Assembly: GCA_021158345.1 (NCBI GenBank)
Contig: JAGGUV010000064.1
Coordinates: forward strand, 1 to 47,986
Origin: Bacteroidales bacterium
Lineage (GTDB): Bacteria; Bacteroidota; Bacteroidia; Bacteroidales; AUK083
Direction of reading: 5' to 3'
Length of the DNA stretch: 47,986 nt
Shown: in pieces, positions 27,673-38,876 of the stretch
Position numbering within the stretch: the stretch's first letter is position 1
Layout of the letters: the number at the start of each line of letters is the position of its first letter
Translations under genes and position numbers: made by a program
The notes under the pieces: generated by a model
Told to the model about the DNA's origin: nothing
The model's input: only the letters and a program-made list of their open reading frames with translations
The model's database searches: none

Positions 27673-29118
27673 TTGACAGAAAAAAATAAAATTAAGTGGG
27701 TATATGGTATTGTCTTTGCCTTTATTGCAATTAATACTGTTTTAATTGCAAACGAATTTTATTGGGCAGCAACAATACCTGTAGCTATTATTGTTTTATT
27801 AATTTACATCTTTTCTCTCGACAAACTAATATTATTAATTACATTTCTCACCCCATTAGCAATAAATGTCAAAGATATTTATATGGGTTACAGTATATCA
27901 CTCCCAACAGAACCTTTAATGTTTGGGGTGTTAGTAATCTTTATTTTTAAATTATTTTATGATAATAAACTTGATTATAAAGTTTTAAAGCATCCTATTA
28001 GTATTTCAATATTTTTATATTTGTTTTGGATGTTTATAACATCTATCACCAGTCAGCTTCCTATAGTATCGTTTAAATTTATAATTTCACGACTTTGGTT
28101 TATTGTACCATTTTATTTTATTGGCACACAAATATTTAAAGATAAAAAAAACATCAGAAAATTTTTCTGGTTATACACCTTACCTTTATTGATAGTTATA
28201 GGTTACACTATAATAAACCATTCAAAATATGGATTTTTAGAAGAGCCTGCCCATTGGGTTATGACTCCTTTTTATAATGACCATACTGCTTATGGAGCAG
28301 CAATATCATTGTTTATTCCAATATTTTTCGGACTTAGCTTTGATAAACATTACAATAAAAACTTAAGAATAATATCTTTTATAGTTTTTTCAATATTAAT
28401 AGTTGCAATAATATTATCATTCAGTAGAGCTGCTTGGATAAGTTTAATATTTGCTTTTATTGTTTATCTATTTATAGTTTTTAAAATAAAATTTAGATGG
28501 ATATTAACGACAATTATAATAATTACAGCAATATTTTTCTCATTTAAATTTGAAATTCTTGATAAACTTGAAAAAAACAAACAAGATTCATCTACAAACT
28601 TTATAGAACATATAGAATCCATTTCAAATATCTCATCAGACGCATCAAATCTTGAAAGGATAAACAGATGGCAATCAGCAATAAGAATGTTCAAAGAGAA
28701 GCCTTTCTTGGGTTGGGGGCCCGGCACTTATCAATTTGAATACGCACCTTTTCAGCAATCAAAAGAAAAGACAATTATCAGCACTAACGCAGGCAACAAA
28801 GGCAATGCTCACAGCGAATATTTAGGACCTCTTGCAGAAGAAGGATTTATTGGAATGTTAGCAGTTTTTGCTATTATTATTTGCACTATTTATACAGCTT
28901 TACGCATAATCATAGAGACGAAAAATAAAGAAATAAAACTCTTAACACTTATTGTAATATTAAGTTTAATTACTTACTATTCACATGGATTTTTAAACAA
29001 TTTTCTTGATACTGATAAGGCTTCTGTTCCTTTCTGGGGGCTTACTGCCATTATTGTTGCAATAGACATATATCACCATAAAAAAATATCAGAAACAAAT
29101 ATTGAAGTTACTGACTGA
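27673..29118 (+). CDS. O-antigen ligase/polymerase-like membrane protein (TTG start)
   Basis: 481 aa polytopic; 'ILSFSRAAWISLIFAFIV' and 'RWQSAIRMFKEKPFLGWGPGTYQ...NAHSEYLGPLAEEGFIG'. Confidence 0.9.
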   Translation: MTEKNKIKWVYGIVFAFIAINTVLIANEFYWAATIPVAIIVLLIYIFSLDKLILLITFLTPLAINVKDIYMGYSISLPTEPLMFGVLVIFIFKLFYDNKLDYKVLKHPISISIFLYLFWMFITSITSQLPIVSFKFIISRLWFIVPFYFIGTQIFKDKKNIRKFFWLYTLPLLIVIGYTIINHSKYGFLEEPAHWVMTPFYNDHTAYGAAISLFIPIFFGLSFDKHYNKNLRIISFIVFSILIVAIILSFSRAAWISLIFAFIVYLFIVFKIKFRWILTTIIIITAIFFSFKFEILDKLEKNKQDSSTNFIEHIESISNISSDASNLERINRWQSAIRMFKEKPFLGWGPGTYQFEYAPFQQSKEKTIISTNAGNKGNAHSEYLGPLAEEGFIGMLAVFAIIICTIYTALRIIIETKNKEIKLLTLIVILSLITYYSHGFLNNFLDTDKASVPFWGLTAIIVAIDIYHHKKISETNIEVTD

Positions 29119-29127
29119 AGATATTAT

Positions 29128-30066
29128 TCATTCATTATTAAAACGTTCAAATATTTCAGGTAATTTTCTTAACAAAGCCAATTCTTTCCATTTTTTCATA
29201 GCTTCGTCGGCAGGCACGCCAAAATACACTTTGCCATTACCTTTAAGAGATTTATCAACAGCAGATGTTGCAAGTACAACAGCTCCTTTTTCAATAACCA
29301 GGTCTTTATCAATAGCTACTTTACCCCATATCAATACTTCATCCTCAATCTTAGTAACTCCTGCAATAGCAGTATGACATCCTATTAAGCATTTTTTCCC
29401 GATTTGTGTATCATGACCTACCTGAACATGATTATCAAGTTTTGAACCTTCATCTATTATAGTATCTCCTGAAACACCCCTATCAATGGAACACAAAGAG
29501 CCAATTTCAACATTACTGCCTATAACAACTCTGCCACAAGATTCTAATTTTCTGTAATTCCCGTCTTTTTTTTGGAAATAATAAGCATCTGATCCTAAAA
29601 CAGAATTTGAATGAATTATCACATTATCGCCAATAATAGTTCCATCGTATATACTTACATTTGAATGTATGAGACAATTTTTGCCAATTACAACATTATT
29701 ACCAACAAAAACATTAGGTTGTAAAATTGTACCCTCACCAATAAAACTTGAGTCAGAAATTAAAGATTCGGCTTTTTTAAATGGAAAAAACTTTTTAACA
29801 AGTAAAACATAATCTTTAAAAGGGTCATCAGAAAATATCAAATTTTTTCCTTTAGGACATTCGACCTTTTTATTAATAATAATAGTAGTAGCTTTTGAAT
29901 TAAGAACTTTTCTGTAATATTTCGGATGGTCAACAAATGTTAAATCACCATTTTCAACCATATGAATTTCATTTATACCTTTAATTAAAGAATCAGGGTC
30001 TCCAAGAAAATCAGAGTTTAAAATTTCTGCAATATCTTTTAAAGTATAAGCATTTTTTAAAAGCAT
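29128..30066 (-). CDS. LpxD-like UDP-3-O-acylglucosamine N-acyltransferase paralogue
   Basis: 312 aa left-handed beta-helix hexapeptides; LpxD-like N-term 'LKDIAEILNSDFLGDPDSLIKGINEI'. Confidence 0.85.
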   Translation of the reverse strand: MLLKNAYTLKDIAEILNSDFLGDPDSLIKGINEIHMVENGDLTFVDHPKYYRKVLNSKATTIIINKKVECPKGKNLIFSDDPFKDYVLLVKKFFPFKKAESLISDSSFIGEGTILQPNVFVGNNVVIGKNCLIHSNVSIYDGTIIGDNVIIHSNSVLGSDAYYFQKKDGNYRKLESCGRVVIGSNVEIGSLCSIDRGVSGDTIIDEGSKLDNHVQVGHDTQIGKKCLIGCHTAIAGVTKIEDEVLIWGKVAIDKDLVIEKGAVVLATSAVDKSLKGNGKVYFGVPADEAMKKWKELALLRKLPEIFERFNNE

Positions 30067-30090
30067 AAATAATTATTTAATTTCTATATT

Positions 30091-30654
30091 TTATTTTACT
30101 CTTTCTGAATATGTTGAAGTACGAGTGTCAATTTTAATTTTTTCGCCAATACCAATAAATAAAGGAATTCTAATATGAGCACCTGTTTCTACTTCGCAAT
30201 CTTTTAAAGCATTAGTAGCAGTATTTCCTTTTTCACCAGGTTCAGTATAAGTAACTTCTAATACAACAAACGGAGGCAAATCACATGATAAAGGTGTTTC
30301 TGTATCAGCATGGAATAAAATTTCAACTTCTTGTCCTTCTTTTAACAACGAAGGAGCATTAATAAGGTCTTCCTGTAATGAAATTTGTTCAAAAGTTTCT
30401 GTATTCATAAAATTATACCCCATATCATCTTTATAGATATATTGATATTGTCGTCGTTCCACTCTTGCTGTAGTAACTTTAGCGCCTGCAGTAAAAGTAT
30501 TTGGTATAACTTTTCCTGTTGATAAATTTTTTAATTTTGTTCTAACAAAAGCAGGGCCTTTTCCTGGTTTTACATGCTGAAATTCAACTATTGTGTATAA
30601 TCCGTTATTGAACTCTATACATAATCCATTTTTAAAATCTGATGTACTTGCCAT
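30091..30654 (-). CDS. efp: Elongation factor P
   Basis: 187 aa; 'VEFQHVKPGKGPAFVRTKLKNLSTGKVI', 'GAHIRIPLFIGIGEKIKIDTRTSTYSER'. Confidence 0.97.
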   Translation of the reverse strand: MASTSDFKNGLCIEFNNGLYTIVEFQHVKPGKGPAFVRTKLKNLSTGKVIPNTFTAGAKVTTARVERRQYQYIYKDDMGYNFMNTETFEQISLQEDLINAPSLLKEGQEVEILFHADTETPLSCDLPPFVVLEVTYTEPGEKGNTATNALKDCEVETGAHIRIPLFIGIGEKIKIDTRTSTYSERVK

Positions 30655-30685
30655 ATTATTTGTTTAATAAATTTATTTTAAAATG

Positions 30686-30716
30686 CAAAAGTACAAATTT
30701 TAACAAACATCACAAA
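30686..30716 (-). promoter_or_regulatory. Bacteroidetes promoter TTTG-N19-TACTTTTG for efp
   Basis: Exact match to TTTG/TAnnTTTG with 19-nt spacing on the minus strand upstream of efp. Confidence 0.75.
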
Positions 30717-30793
30717 TTAATAATGCTCCTTATCATAAAAATATTATTAAGGGGATTTCTAATAGTTCGTTTCTTTCAAAAAACAAAGAAAAA

Positions 30794-31579
30794 TTAAAAT
30801 TTAGAATAGCCTTTCATAAGACCTCTATCACTTTTTTGATTAATAAATGAGAGGATAATATCACGTTCTTTAGTAGCAGGAATATTTGCTTCAATATAAG
30901 CAACAGCCTGAGTAACATTACGCCCTCTAAGGAAAAGAATTCTATAAATATCCTGAATATTAGTAATTTGTTCAGAAGTAAACCCTCTTCTTCTAAGACC
31001 TATTGAATTAACACCAACATAAGCCAAAGGTTCTCTGGCAGCTTTAGTAAAAGGAGGCACATCTTTTCTAATCAAAGAGCCACCGGATATCATAACATGG
31101 GCACCAATATTAACAAATTGATGTACGCCTGAAAGCCCTCCAATAATAGCCCAGTCACCAACAGTAATATGTCCTGCCAAAGACGTTGTATTTGCAATAA
31201 TACAATTATCGCCAATAACACAGTCGTGAGCGATATGAACATAAGCCATTAATAAACAGTTTTTCCCTATAACTGTTTTATTGCTTGCTATTGTACCTCT
31301 GTTAATAGTAACAAATTCCCGAATAGTAGTATTATCACCAATATGAACAGTAGTGTATTCACCTTTGAATTTAAGATCCTGTGGTATAGCCGAAATTACA
31401 GAGCCAGGAAAAATTTTACAATTTTTACCTATACGAGCACCTCTCATTATAGTAACATTAGAGCCTATCCATGTTCCTTCATCAATTATTACATCTTTAT
31501 CAATAGCAGCAAAAGGCTCAATAACAACATTATCAGCAACTTTTGCTTCCGGGTTTACATATGCTAAGGGTTGATTCAT
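30794..31579 (-). CDS. lpxA: Acyl-ACP--UDP-N-acetylglucosamine O-acyltransferase
   Basis: 261 aa hexapeptide repeat protein, 'GLSGVHQFVNIGAHVMISGGSLIRKDVPPF', 'VGVNSIGLRRRGF'. Confidence 0.96.
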   Translation of the reverse strand: MNQPLAYVNPEAKVADNVVIEPFAAIDKDVIIDEGTWIGSNVTIMRGARIGKNCKIFPGSVISAIPQDLKFKGEYTTVHIGDNTTIREFVTINRGTIASNKTVIGKNCLLMAYVHIAHDCVIGDNCIIANTTSLAGHITVGDWAIIGGLSGVHQFVNIGAHVMISGGSLIRKDVPPFTKAAREPLAYVGVNSIGLRRRGFTSEQITNIQDIYRILFLRGRNVTQAVAYIEANIPATKERDIILSFINQKSDRGLMKGYSKF

Positions 31580-31588
31580 TATTTAAAA

Positions 31589-32986
31589 TTATTTTTTATT
31601 TTTTACTATTTGAGCTAACATTGTAGCTTCCATTACAACATTATATTCTACATATGCAGTACCTTTCATATGACAAATACCACGCCTAATGGGCTCTACT
31701 AAATCTAAATTAAATATCACGGTATCACCGGGGATAACTTTTTTTCTGAATTTAACATCATCAATTTTCAAAAAAAGAGTAGTATAATTTTCAGGGTCAG
31801 GCACTTGACTTAATAATAAAATACCACCTGTCTGCGCCATTGCCTCTATCTGTAAAACACCAGGCATAATAGGTTCATCAGGAAAATGTCCTATAAAAAA
31901 AGGCTCATTCATAGTTACATTTTTCAGTCCAACAACATTAGTTTTTGACATTTTAAGAATTTTGTCAACTAATAAAAATGGAGGCCTGTGAGGTAATATA
32001 TTTTTTATCTGATTAATATCATACAAAGGTTTTTCTTTTAAATCATACTGAGGTATATTACTAATTTTTTTTTCATTAATAATGTAATTTTTAATAAGTT
32101 TTGCAAATTCAACATTAGAAAAATGCCCGGGTTTTTTTGCTATTATTTGACCTTTTATTGGCATTCCCACTAATGATAAATCTCCAACAACATCAAGAAG
32201 CTTATGACGTGCAGGTTCATTAGCAAAATTTAATTCAACATTATTTAAAATCCCCTGCACTAAAACCTCAACTTTAGGTTTATTAAAAAACACAGCTAAT
32301 CTGTCTAATTCTTCCTGAGAGATAATTTTATCAACAAAAACAATAGCATTATTATAATCGCCTCCTTTAATAAGATTATTATTAATAAGGTATTCTAATT
32401 CATGGAGGAAGACAAAAGTTCTGCAAGGAGCAATATTATCTTTATAATCTTTAATATCATCTAAAACAGCAAATTGAGTATTTATAACATCAGAATTGAA
32501 ATCAATCATAACTGAAACTCTAAAATCATCACAAGGTAATGCTAATATTTCAATATTATTATCAGGATTAAAATATCTAATATTTTTCTTTATTTTATAA
32601 TATACTTTATTAACATTTTGTTCAACTATGCCTGCTTTAATTAAAGCCTCAACAAAATATTTTGAGCTTCCATCTAAAATAGGTGTTTCAGAAGAGTCCA
32701 GTTCAATAAGAATATTATCGATGCCTAAGCCTGCAATAGCAGACAAGACATGCTCAACAGTACTAACTCTCACTCCGTGATATTCAAGAGTTGTCCCTCT
32801 TGATGTGTCAACAACATTATCAACATCAGCTTTAATGAACATGCTGTCTTCAACATCTACTCTTTTAAATTTAATACCGAAATTTTCGGAAGCAGGTTTA
32901 AACGTTAAAGTAACATCTTTTCCGCTATGTAATCCTAAGCCTTTTACACTTATGGGTTTATGTATTGTTTTCTGCTTTTCTATCAT
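31589..32986 (-). CDS. Bifunctional LpxC deacetylase / FabZ (3-hydroxyacyl-ACP dehydratase)
   Basis: 465 aa; LpxC 'STVEHVLSAIAGLGIDN', 'ARHKLLDVVGDLSLVG', then FabZ 'ILPHRPPFLLVDKI...GHFPDEPIMPGVLQIEAMAQTGG'. Confidence 0.97.
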   Translation of the reverse strand: MIEKQKTIHKPISVKGLGLHSGKDVTLTFKPASENFGIKFKRVDVEDSMFIKADVDNVVDTSRGTTLEYHGVRVSTVEHVLSAIAGLGIDNILIELDSSETPILDGSSKYFVEALIKAGIVEQNVNKVYYKIKKNIRYFNPDNNIEILALPCDDFRVSVMIDFNSDVINTQFAVLDDIKDYKDNIAPCRTFVFLHELEYLINNNLIKGGDYNNAIVFVDKIISQEELDRLAVFFNKPKVEVLVQGILNNVELNFANEPARHKLLDVVGDLSLVGMPIKGQIIAKKPGHFSNVEFAKLIKNYIINEKKISNIPQYDLKEKPLYDINQIKNILPHRPPFLLVDKILKMSKTNVVGLKNVTMNEPFFIGHFPDEPIMPGVLQIEAMAQTGGILLLSQVPDPENYTTLFLKIDDVKFRKKVIPGDTVIFNLDLVEPIRRGICHMKGTAYVEYNVVMEATMLAQIVKNKK

Positions 32987-33084
32987 AATAAATAATAATA
33001 CAAATTATTAAAATATTATTTGCAAATATAATTTTCTTTATTAATAATTTTAAAAATAATCGGTAAATTTTTAATTTCACCAAA

Positions 33085-34101
33085 TTATTTTTTTTCAAGA
33101 TTTCTAATTCTTTTTTCTATATCTACAAAATTTTTAAAAAGAATAGAAGAACGCTTAAATTTACCTGCTTCAATAGCAGGGGTCCCTAAAAATATAGTAC
33201 CTTCTTTTTTAATACTTGAGGCAATACCTGATTGAGCACCAATAGATACATTATCAGCAATAGTAATATGTCCTGCAATCCCAACCTGTCCGCCAATCAT
33301 ACAATTTTTCCCAATCTTTGAAGAGCCTGATATACCTGTTTGTGCGGCAATAACAGTATTTTCACCTATTTCTACATTATGAGCTACCTGTATTAAATTG
33401 TCTAATTTTACGCCTTTTCTTATTATTGTTGAGCCTAAGGTTGCTCTGTCAATAGTAGTATTTGCTCCTATCTCAACATTATCCTCAATCACTACATTGC
33501 CTATCTGAGATACTTTTTTATAAGTATGGTCTTTTTGCAGAGCAAACCCAAAACCATCAGCACCTATTATTACGCCTGCATGTAAAATACAATCTTTTCC
33601 AATAATATTATTAGAATATATTTTTACTCCTGAAAACAAAATTGTACCTGATTTTATCACAGTATTATCATCAATATACACCTGAGGATAAATTTTTACA
33701 TTATCTTCAATAACCACATTGTCACCAATATATACAAAATCTCCAATAAATAAATTCTTTCCTAATTTTACATTTTTGCCAATAGCAACAGTTTTTGAAA
33801 TACCTGATTTATCTGATTTAATTTCATTATAAATTTCTAATAATTTAGAAAAAGCAGTATATGCATCTTCAACTTTTATCAAGGTGGTAGAAACAGATTT
33901 ATTAGGCATTAAATTTTTATTTACCAATACAATAGAGGCTCTGGTAGTATAAAGATAATGAGAATATTTTGGGTTTGCCAAAAAACTCATTGTACCGGGT
34001 TCCCCTTTTTCTATTTTTGAAATATCATCAATAGCAATGTTAGAATCACCAATAACTTCGCCATTCAATAATTCCGCTATTTGTTTTGCTGTAAATTTCA
34101 T
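33085..34101 (-). CDS. lpxD: UDP-3-O-(3-hydroxymyristoyl)glucosamine N-acyltransferase
   Basis: Start set at [19 protein letters not shown] rather than the upstream in-frame ATG of the ORF track; '[50 protein letters not shown]'. Confidence 0.95.
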   Translation of the reverse strand: MKFTAKQIAELLNGEVIGDSNIAIDDISKIEKGEPGTMSFLANPKYSHYLYTTRASIVLVNKNLMPNKSVSTTLIKVEDAYTAFSKLLEIYNEIKSDKSGISKTVAIGKNVKLGKNLFIGDFVYIGDNVVIEDNVKIYPQVYIDDNTVIKSGTILFSGVKIYSNNIIGKDCILHAGVIIGADGFGFALQKDHTYKKVSQIGNVVIEDNVEIGANTTIDRATLGSTIIRKGVKLDNLIQVAHNVEIGENTVIAAQTGISGSSKIGKNCMIGGQVGIAGHITIADNVSIGAQSGIASSIKKEGTIFLGTPAIEAGKFKRSSILFKNFVDIEKRIRNLEKK

Positions 34102-34129
34102 AATCTTATAATTTATACAAAAATAAAAA

Positions 34130-35368
34130 TTATTGTGCAATTAACTTTGGATAACACAAAAAATACTTCCTTACTGTTTTTGAAAGTACTGAAACATTTA
34201 ACTGATCAGAAGCTTCACTAACATCTACTACCTCTCCTGTTTTATATAAAATATTTATTTTATCAGTTTTAGGATTGTAAGCGCTGTTTTTTACTTCATC
34301 GGTAAACACAAAAAAATCTGCATCGAAATCGTTTATTTTATACTCTTGTTTTACTTTCTTTTTAATATTACTGATATATTCTGAATCAAAAACAAAATCC
34401 CTAATTTCTGTTCTGAACAATTTTCTGTTAACCAAATTTCTTGAAAGTATTGATAAAACCTTATCTGTAGAATTACACCATACTTTTATTGATGTATAAA
34501 TATCATAATCGTCTAACAAAGCAAAATTGTCAATAAGTTTATCATTATTAATAAAATCAGATTTAGTAATATCGTTAACAAGAAATAATTTTAATGCAGG
34601 AGTAGCGAATAAATTAAAATTGTTTTTAGCAAGATATTTAGCCCGTTTTAAAATATTAATTAACATATTTTCAGCTGAAAGTACAGTTTTATGCAAATAT
34701 ACTTGCCAATACATTAAACGACGCGCTACAATAAAATTTTCAATAGAATAAATTCCTTTAGCTTCTACAACAATATTATCATCAACAACATCAAGCATTT
34801 TAATAATTCTATCGCAATTAATAGCGCCTTCAGCTACACCTGTATAAAAACTGTCGCGCTTTAAATAATCAAGTCTGTCAAGGTCAAGTTGACCTGAAAC
34901 CAGTTTATGTAAAAATTTTTTATTGTAAACATTTTTATAAATATCCCCGGCAAGTGTAAGTGCACCATTATAATGAACATTTAACTTATCAATAAAAATA
35001 TTAGTAAGGTCTTCGTGAGTCATATCTTTGATAAAGAAATTCTCAAGAGTATGAGAATACGGACAATGACCTATATCGTGAAGAAGTATAGCCATTACCA
35101 CAGCATTTTCTTCATCATCAGAAATATCATGGCCTTTAATTCTGAGACTATCAACAGCTTGTTTCATTAAATGAATAGTCCCTATTGAATGGTTAAAACG
35201 AGTATGTAAAGCACCCGGATAAACAAGATAACTCAATCCAAGTTGTTTTATTCTTCTTAATCGCTGAAAATATGGGTGTTCAATAATGTCAAATATTAGT
35301 TCATTTGGTATTGTTATAAACCCAAAAACAGGATCATTAATAATTTTTCTTTTATTCTGGAATATCAA
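34130..35368 (-). CDS. HD-domain phosphohydrolase (dGTPase-like)
   Basis: 412 aa; '[14 protein letters not shown]', '[17 protein letters not shown]', '[24 protein letters not shown]'. Confidence 0.93.
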   Translation of the reverse strand: MIFQNKRKIINDPVFGFITIPNELIFDIIEHPYFQRLRRIKQLGLSYLVYPGALHTRFNHSIGTIHLMKQAVDSLRIKGHDISDDEENAVVMAILLHDIGHCPYSHTLENFFIKDMTHEDLTNIFIDKLNVHYNGALTLAGDIYKNVYNKKFLHKLVSGQLDLDRLDYLKRDSFYTGVAEGAINCDRIIKMLDVVDDNIVVEAKGIYSIENFIVARRLMYWQVYLHKTVLSAENMLINILKRAKYLAKNNFNLFATPALKLFLVNDITKSDFINNDKLIDNFALLDDYDIYTSIKVWCNSTDKVLSILSRNLVNRKLFRTEIRDFVFDSEYISNIKKKVKQEYKINDFDADFFVFTDEVKNSAYNPKTDKINILYKTGEVVDVSEASDQLNVSVLSKTVRKYFLCYPKLIAQ

Positions 35369-35594
35369 ATCAATACAATTTTTATATTTTTACTTTTTGA
35401 AAATTACTTATTTAAAATATTAATTCGGGGTACTGTCTTTTAAGTTTATGAATTAATCGGATTAAAAAGTAAAACAAAACAGATTGCAAAATTAATAATT
35501 ATAATTTATAAAAATAAAAATCTTTTAAAAGCGTTAATAAATCAAAGAAATTCACTTTATATTTAACACAAAAATATTGCCTAAAAAATAAATT

Positions 35595-37148
35595 ATGAGA
35601 AAAATAAATATTCTATGGGTTGATGATGAGATTGATTTACTAAAGCCTCATATTCTATTCTTGGAAAACAAAGGATATAATGTTTTTACTTCAAATAATG
35701 GAAACGAAGCATTGGATATTTTAAAAACAAATCCTTTTGATATAGTATTTTTAGATGAACAAATGCCTGGTATCTCCGGTATTGAGACATTAGGTTTTAT
35801 TAAAAGTGCTCATCCAAACATACCTGTGATAATGATCACAAAAAGTGAAGAAGAAAAAATTATGGAAGATGCAATAGGGTCAAACATTTCCGATTATTTA
35901 ATTAAACCTGTCAACCCTAACCAAATACTGCTCTGTCTAAAAAAGAATCTTGAAAATAAAAAATTGATAAGCGAGAAAACAGCTTTTGACTATCAGCAGG
36001 AATTTAGAGGTATTGGATTAAAACTATCAGAAAATCTTAACACAGAACAATGGATAGAAATATATAAAAAGCTGGTTTATTGGGAGCTTGAGCTTGAAAA
36101 ATCAAATGATAGCGGTATGATTGAAGTTCTTAAACTTCAAAAAGAAGAGGCTAATAATGCTTTCTCAAAATTTATAGAAAAAAATTATTTTAAATGGCTT
36201 CACAATATGTCTGATGACATTCCAATAATGTCGCATACATTAGTTAAGAAAAAATTATTTCCTTTATTAAAAACTAACAAGCCTGTTTTTTTTCTCGTTA
36301 TTGACAATTTCAGATACGACCAATGGAAGACATTTCAACCTGTACTTGAAGAATATTTCAGAGTTGTTAAAGATGAAATTTATTATAGCATTTTACCTAC
36401 TACAACCCAATATGCAAGAAATGCTTTATTTGCAGGATTAATGCCTTCTGAGATAGAAAAAAAATATCCTAAATACTGGGTAAACGAAACTGATAACAAA
36501 GGAAGAAATCAATATGAAGACGAATTGTTTTCCGAACTCTTAAAACGCTTTGGAATAAATATAAAACACTCTTATAATAAAGTAACAAATTTAAATGTTG
36601 GCAAAAAACTTGTAGATACCTTGCCCAATCTTTTAAAAAACAAACTAAATATTATTGTTTATAATTTTATCGACATGTTGTCGCATGCCAGAACAGAAAT
36701 GGAAATAATCCGCGAACTTGCTAATGATGAATCTGCTTATCGCTCCTTAACATTTTCATGGTTTGAGCATTCTCATCTTTTTCAAATTATTAAGTTTATT
36801 TCCGAAAACAATGCTGAACTTATTATAACCACTGACCACGGCTCAATAAGAACATATTATCCAGTAAAGGTTGTCGGAGACAAATCCACTAATACTAATT
36901 TAAGATATAAAATTGGTAAAAGCTTAAATTACAACAAAAAAGAAGTTTTTGAAGTTGTCAACCCTGATGATGCTTATTTACCCAAAAATTTTGTCAGTGC
37001 TAAATATATCTTTGCTAAAAAAAATAACTTCTTTGCATATCCAAATAATTATAACTATTACGTTAATTATTACAAAAATACTTTTCAACATGGGGGAATA
37101 TCTTTAGAAGAAATGCTAATACCTATTATTCATCTTAAAGCCAAATAA
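35595..37148 (+). CDS. porX: PorX-type response regulator: receiver domain + PglZ domain
   Basis: 517 aa; receiver 'ILWVDDEIDLLKPHILFLENKGY...DIVFLDEQMPGISG', PglZ-like 'FFLVIDNFRYDQW...PTTTQYARNALFAGLMP...TTDHGSI'. Confidence 0.92.
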   Translation: MRKINILWVDDEIDLLKPHILFLENKGYNVFTSNNGNEALDILKTNPFDIVFLDEQMPGISGIETLGFIKSAHPNIPVIMITKSEEEKIMEDAIGSNISDYLIKPVNPNQILLCLKKNLENKKLISEKTAFDYQQEFRGIGLKLSENLNTEQWIEIYKKLVYWELELEKSNDSGMIEVLKLQKEEANNAFSKFIEKNYFKWLHNMSDDIPIMSHTLVKKKLFPLLKTNKPVFFLVIDNFRYDQWKTFQPVLEEYFRVVKDEIYYSILPTTTQYARNALFAGLMPSEIEKKYPKYWVNETDNKGRNQYEDELFSELLKRFGINIKHSYNKVTNLNVGKKLVDTLPNLLKNKLNIIVYNFIDMLSHARTEMEIIRELANDESAYRSLTFSWFEHSHLFQIIKFISENNAELIITTDHGSIRTYYPVKVVGDKSTNTNLRYKIGKSLNYNKKEVFEVVNPDDAYLPKNFVSAKYIFAKKNNFFAYPNNYNYYVNYYKNTFQHGGISLEEMLIPIIHLKAK

Positions 37149-37154
37149 TTATTT

Positions 37155-37580
37155 ATGACCCAAAATAAAATTATCTGTAAAGAAATTTCAGAACTTGAAG
37201 ACATTGCAAAAAAACTTTTAGCTGATTATCCAGACAGAAGAATATTTGCTTTTTATGGAAAAATGGGTGTAGGCAAAACAACATTCATTAAAGCTTTATG
37301 TAAAACATTGGGAGTTGTCAACATCACTAACAGCCCAAGCTATTCAATAGTAAATGAATATACAGGCAAAGAAGGCAACACTATTTATCATTTTGATTTT
37401 TACAGGATAAAAAATATTAATGAGGTTTTTGATATTGGATACGAAGATTATTTTTTTAGTAATAATTATTGTTTTATTGAATGGCCTGAAAAAATCAAAG
37501 ACTTATTACCTGATGACAGTATAAAAATTTATATCAAAGAAAACCCTTTAGATAACAGTAGAATAATAAAAATTCAATAA
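37155..37580 (+). CDS. tsaE: tRNA threonylcarbamoyladenosine biosynthesis ATPase TsaE
   Basis: 'FAFYGKMGVGKTTFIKALCKTLGV...NSPSYSIVNEY...HFDFYRI'. Confidence 0.96.
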   Translation: MTQNKIICKEISELEDIAKKLLADYPDRRIFAFYGKMGVGKTTFIKALCKTLGVVNITNSPSYSIVNEYTGKEGNTIYHFDFYRIKNINEVFDIGYEDYFFSNNYCFIEWPEKIKDLLPDDSIKIYIKENPLDNSRIIKIQ

Positions 37581-37649
37581 AATTATTTATTTTGCTTTAG
37601 TTTAATCAGGGAAATCATTATCTTTGAAAGAAATTTTAAAACTATTGCT

Positions 37650-38876
37650 ATGGATTTACATAAGGGCAAATTTATAAAATTTACAGATTCCAATAAATAT
37701 TTACCACAGGAAGAAATACTGGAAAAAAAAGGCAATAAAAACTCATTAACAATAGGAGTACCAAAAGAAATTTCTTTTCAGGAAAGCAGAATTGCTTTGG
37801 CACCTCAGGCTGCAGGACTTTTAGTTGCTAACGGACATAAAATCCTTATTGAAACAGGAGCAGGTAAAGCAGCTCATTTTCCTGACAAAGAATATTCAGA
37901 TGCCGGAGCTTTAATTGTTAGCACTTCGGATGAAATATATAAATCAGATATTATTCTGAAAATAGCACCTCCTACTTTTAATGAATTAAACCTTTTAAAA
38001 AACACTAAACAAACTATTTTCTCTTCACTTAATTTTGCAGGGCAAAACATTGATTTTTTTAAAAAATTAATGTTGAAAAAAACAACTGCTATTTCAATAG
38101 AAAACATTAAAGACAATTCAGACAGCTATCCTATCAGGCTTTCAATGAGCGAAATAGCCGGAACATCGGCAATTCTTATAGCAAGCGAATATTTAAGTAA
38201 TCCCAATTATGGGAAAGGAAGTCTTTTAGGAGGTTTCCCGGGTGTAACGCCAACAGAAATTGTTATTCTGGGTGCAGGTACTGTTGCTGAATTTGCAGCA
38301 CGTGCTGCTCTTGGCCTTGGTGCTGTTGTTAAAGTCTTTGATAATTCTATTTATAAACTTCGCAAAATACAAAATAATCTTAACTCAAGAATTTTTACAT
38401 CTATTTTTCAACCTACTGTTTTGCGAAAAGCTCTTAAAACTGCTGATGTTGCAATTGGTGCATTAAATATTGCTGAAGATAATTACCCTTTTATTGTCTC
38501 CGACGATATGGTGCAACAAATGAAATATGGTTCTGTTATTGTAGATGTTAGCATTGATCAAGGTGGTTGTTTTGAAACATCACATGTTACAACACATTCA
38601 AATCCTGTTTATAAAAAATATGACGTTACTCATTATTGCGTACCTAACATACCTTCAAGAGTGCCACATACAGCATCTTATGCTTTAAGCAACTTTTTTA
38701 CTCCTATAATCCTTGAAATAGGTGAAAAAGGTGGAGTTGGAAATTTTCTTAAATCTGATAAAGGCACAAGAAACGGATGTTATATTTATAATGGAACTCT
38801 TATAGATAAAAATATTAGTAACCGCTTTAATATACCTTATCAGGACATTGAATTATTAATGGCTGCATTTCATTAA
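37650..38876 (+). CDS. ald: Alanine dehydrogenase
   Basis: 'GVPKEISFQESRIALAPQAAGLLVANGHKILIETGAGKAAHFPDKEYSDAGA', 'ILGAGTVAEFAARAALGLGAVVKVFDNS'. Confidence 0.94.
   Translation: MDLHKGKFIKFTDSNKYLPQEEILEKKGNKNSLTIGVPKEISFQESRIALAPQAAGLLVANGHKILIETGAGKAAHFPDKEYSDAGALIVSTSDEIYKSDIILKIAPPTFNELNLLKNTKQTIFSSLNFAGQNIDFFKKLMLKKTTAISIENIKDNSDSYPIRLSMSEIAGTSAILIASEYLSNPNYGKGSLLGGFPGVTPTEIVILGAGTVAEFAARAALGLGAVVKVFDNSIYKLRKIQNNLNSRIFTSIFQPTVLRKALKTADVAIGALNIAEDNYPFIVSDDMVQQMKYGSVIVDVSIDQGGCFETSHVTTHSNPVYKKYDVTHYCVPNIPSRVPHTASYALSNFFTPIILEIGEKGGVGNFLKSDKGTRNGCYIYNGTLIDKNISNRFNIPYQDIELLMAAFH

Noticed and set aside
29102-29377. 91-aa plus-strand ORF after the O-antigen ligase gene
   Set aside because: Lies antisense to the LpxD-like gene; Ser/Thr-rich shadow of hexapeptide repeats.
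31589-32986. LpxC-FabZ gene fusion as a novelty
   Set aside because: Well-known Bacteroidetes arrangement; listed only as a feature.
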